A stretch of 7,736 bases of DNA from CAZGSG01 sp964528095 (GTDB lineage: Bacteria; Bacteroidota; Bacteroidia; Chitinophagales; Chitinophagaceae): positions 1 to 7,736 of the forward strand of contig CAZGSG010000279.1 of the NCBI GenBank assembly GCA_964528095.1, given 5' to 3'. Position numbers and translations under genes: made by a program. The notes under the pieces were generated by a model. That model was not told the DNA's origin and searched no databases. It saw only the letters and a program-made list of their open reading frames with translations. Positions 6,156 to 7,736 of this stretch are shown piece after piece (positions within the stretch are counted from its first letter, which is position 1; the number at the start of each line of letters is the position of its first letter).

Positions 6156-7736
6156 CTACATGGTCTTTATTTCCATGATATATTTTTCAAAACTTTCGTT
6201 TGGTACGATCGATTTATTTTTCATTTTCGTTTTGTAGGAGTAAATGGTTTTTACAGAATACTCCAGGATCTGGGCGATCTTTTCGGTATCTGAAACACCC
6301 ATCCTGATCAGGGCAAAGATCCGGAGATCAGTATTCAGCAGCTCGTTTTCTTTGAGTTTGATCTGGTCCTCAGGCGTGAGCAGGGCGTTAACCTCGCTTA
6401 CGAAATGAGGGAACAACTTCAGGAATAGTTTATCAAAATTAAGGAGCAGCTCTTCTTTTTCTTTCCGGGCTTCGATCTTATTCAGGAAAAACCGGATCTC
6501 TTCATATTTACGCTCGGCCAGTTTGGTTTCCAACGTGGTTTTGATCTTGTCCAGCTTGGCATAAAACTGCGAGTCCATGTTGAAGAAATAGCCGATGTAT
6601 TCTTCTTTGATCTTATTGGCTTCCTGCAATTTTTCATTTGCATCTTCCAGTTTCATATTGGTCTCCTCCAATCGGCGGTTGGTTTCCTCCAGTTGCATGT
6701 TGACGATCTGCTGCTGCTGGTGCGCTTTGGTAATGATCTGTTGCGCTGCTTTCAGTTTTCTGACCTGCTTGAATACAATATAGGTAAGCAGGATAAGCAC
6801 CAGCACTAATACTGTCAGCATGATGGCGTAACGGAACAGGGTACTTTTCTGCGCTTCGATGGCATTGATCCGTTCCCCGTCAATAAGCGGGAGAATTGAA
6901 CTCACCTGCAGTTTACGCTGCCGGGCTCCATAAAATTCAGCGGTGGCTATTGCGTTTTCAATACAGATGGCTGCATGTTTCAGATCACCGGTTTTATAAA
7001 GCAGTTCGGCCAGGTGAAAGATGGCTACAGTTTCCTTGGTAGATGAACGGATATCTGCATCCGTTGCCCTTACCAGCAACTCAATAGTTTTATCAATATT
7101 ACCTTGCTGCAGGTAAATGCCGCTGATAGTAGAAGCTGCAAGCGCCAGTTGGTGATAGCTGAGACCTGGTTTATTTATAACAGACTGGAAATAAGAAAAA
7201 GCCTCATTGATCTTCCCCTGTTTAAAATATCGCAGACCGGTATAGTATAACAATTCGAAGGAGGCTTGTGGATAATAGGAGAGAGCTGAATCGAGGTATT
7301 CGGAGCCTTTTATATCATAATCTACCGAGTGGTAATTATCATTAGCATATCCCGCCAGGTCATAATAGTACCTGGCCCAGAGCGTATAATACTCCGCTTT
7401 GAGGGAATCACCGGCGGCGGGCTTTTTTACAGAACTTAATGCGTCAAATGTTTCTTTGTACAGGCCTGCTGATAAAAGTATAAAACAAAGTTTCATCCTG
7501 GCTGCCGCCACATGTTTATCGTCGGGCATGCGGGAGGAAATATTCTGCAGGTTGATCGCATACCGGTAAGCGGAATCGTAATTGAAGATCTTGTATTCTT
7601 CATAGATTTTTTCTGTGAGAGCAAAATTACCTGCCACATCTTCGGAACTGGTTGTTTGCAAACGGATTCTTAACTGGTTGATTGCGCTGATCTTTTTTGC
7701 ATCATAGCTGGGTGAAGCGCGGATTGTAGTGGTCAG
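6156..7736 (-). CDS. SusR-like membrane-anchored TPR/HTH transcriptional regulator (DUF6377-type), 5' end outside window
   Basis: Likely one-component regulator that spans the inner membrane, senses a saccharide in the periplasm and controls the adjacent genes. The window holds 526 codons ending at TAG (6158-6156). Numbering from the first full codon at the right edge: residues about 1-295 are helical and TPR-like (helix pairs near 161-189, 193-231 and 234-272); a single transmembrane segment lies at about 303-322 (6771-6830), followed by basic KQVRKLK, which places the C-terminus in the cytoplasm; a heptad coiled coil lies at about 347-378; and a LuxR/GerE-like HTH at about 470-509 (6210-6329) has LRIFALIRMGVSDTEKIAQ and recognition helix SVKTIYSYKTKMKNK. 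An in-frame TTG at 7661-7659 could be mistaken for a start, but the frame stays open for 25 more codons with family-like sequence (SYDAKKISAINQLR). The signal peptide and first residues are therefore outside. The architecture matches regulators found beside SusC/SusD genes, including SusR of Bacteroides thetaiotaomicron. The regulated target is inferred from position only. Confidence 0.88.
   Translation of the reverse strand: MTTTIRASPSYDAKKISAINQLRIRLQTTSSEDVAGNFALTEKIYEEYKIFNYDSAYRYAINLQNISSRMPDDKHVAAARMKLCFILLSAGLYKETFDALSSVKKPAAGDSLKAEYYTLWARYYYDLAGYANDNYHSVDYDIKGSEYLDSALSYYPQASFELLYYTGLRYFKQGKINEAFSYFQSVINKPGLSYHQLALAASTISGIYLQQGNIDKTIELLVRATDADIRSSTKETVAIFHLAELLYKTGDLKHAAICIENAIATAEFYGARQRKLQVSSILPLIDGERINAIEAQKSTLFRYAIMLTVLVLVLILLTYIVFKQVRKLKAAQQIITKAHQQQQIVNMQLEETNRRLEETNMKLEDANEKLQEANKIKEEYIGYFFNMDSQFYAKLDKIKTTLETKLAERKYEEIRFFLNKIEARKEKEELLLNFDKLFLKLFPHFVSEVNALLTPEDQIKLKENELLNTDLRIFALIRMGVSDTEKIAQILEYSVKTIYSYKTKMKNKSIVPNESFEKYIMEIKTM

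Overview
The window looks like part of a polysaccharide utilisation locus (PUL) from a Bacteroidota bacterium. Evidence for this is a SusC/SusD pair with 19 bp between the genes, a SusR-like membrane regulator, AT-rich intergenic DNA, and no Shine-Dalgarno sequence before any of the three visible start codons. The protein style suggests Chitinophagaceae or a close relative, but that is inference. All genes read leftward (minus strand).

In transcription order, right to left: (1) 7736-6156, a TPR / transmembrane / coiled-coil / HTH regulator whose N-terminus lies beyond the right edge; (2) 6155-5923, an AT-rich 233-bp gap holding a 9-bp-stem inverted repeat just after the regulator and two exact copies of a 13-bp sequence 58 bp apart; (3) 5922-3490, a secreted family 31 glycoside hydrolase with complete catalytic motifs; (4) 3489-3388, a 102-bp gap; (5) 3387-424, a complete SusC-type TonB-dependent transporter; (6) 404-1, the first 134 codons of a SusD-type lipoprotein, running off the left edge.

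Together the genes describe a glycan-uptake unit. The SusD lipoprotein captures oligosaccharide at the cell surface, SusC imports it across the outer membrane, and GH31 removes terminal alpha-linked sugars in the periplasm. The regulator probably senses a released saccharide and activates the genes next to it. The GH31 motifs favour an alpha-glucosidase-type enzyme, so an alpha-glucan (starch/maltodextrin or dextran/isomaltodextrin) is the best substrate guess, not a demonstrated one.

Two gene boundaries need care. The longest GH31 frame begins at a TTG, but the ATG three codons downstream begins a clean signal peptide and is preferred. The regulator frame also has an internal TTG that is not its start, since the frame stays open, with family-like sequence, to the window edge. 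I see no CRISPR array, tRNA, rRNA, insertion sequence or plus-strand gene. I found no clearly undescribed system; the most interesting unexplained signals are the intergenic repeats.
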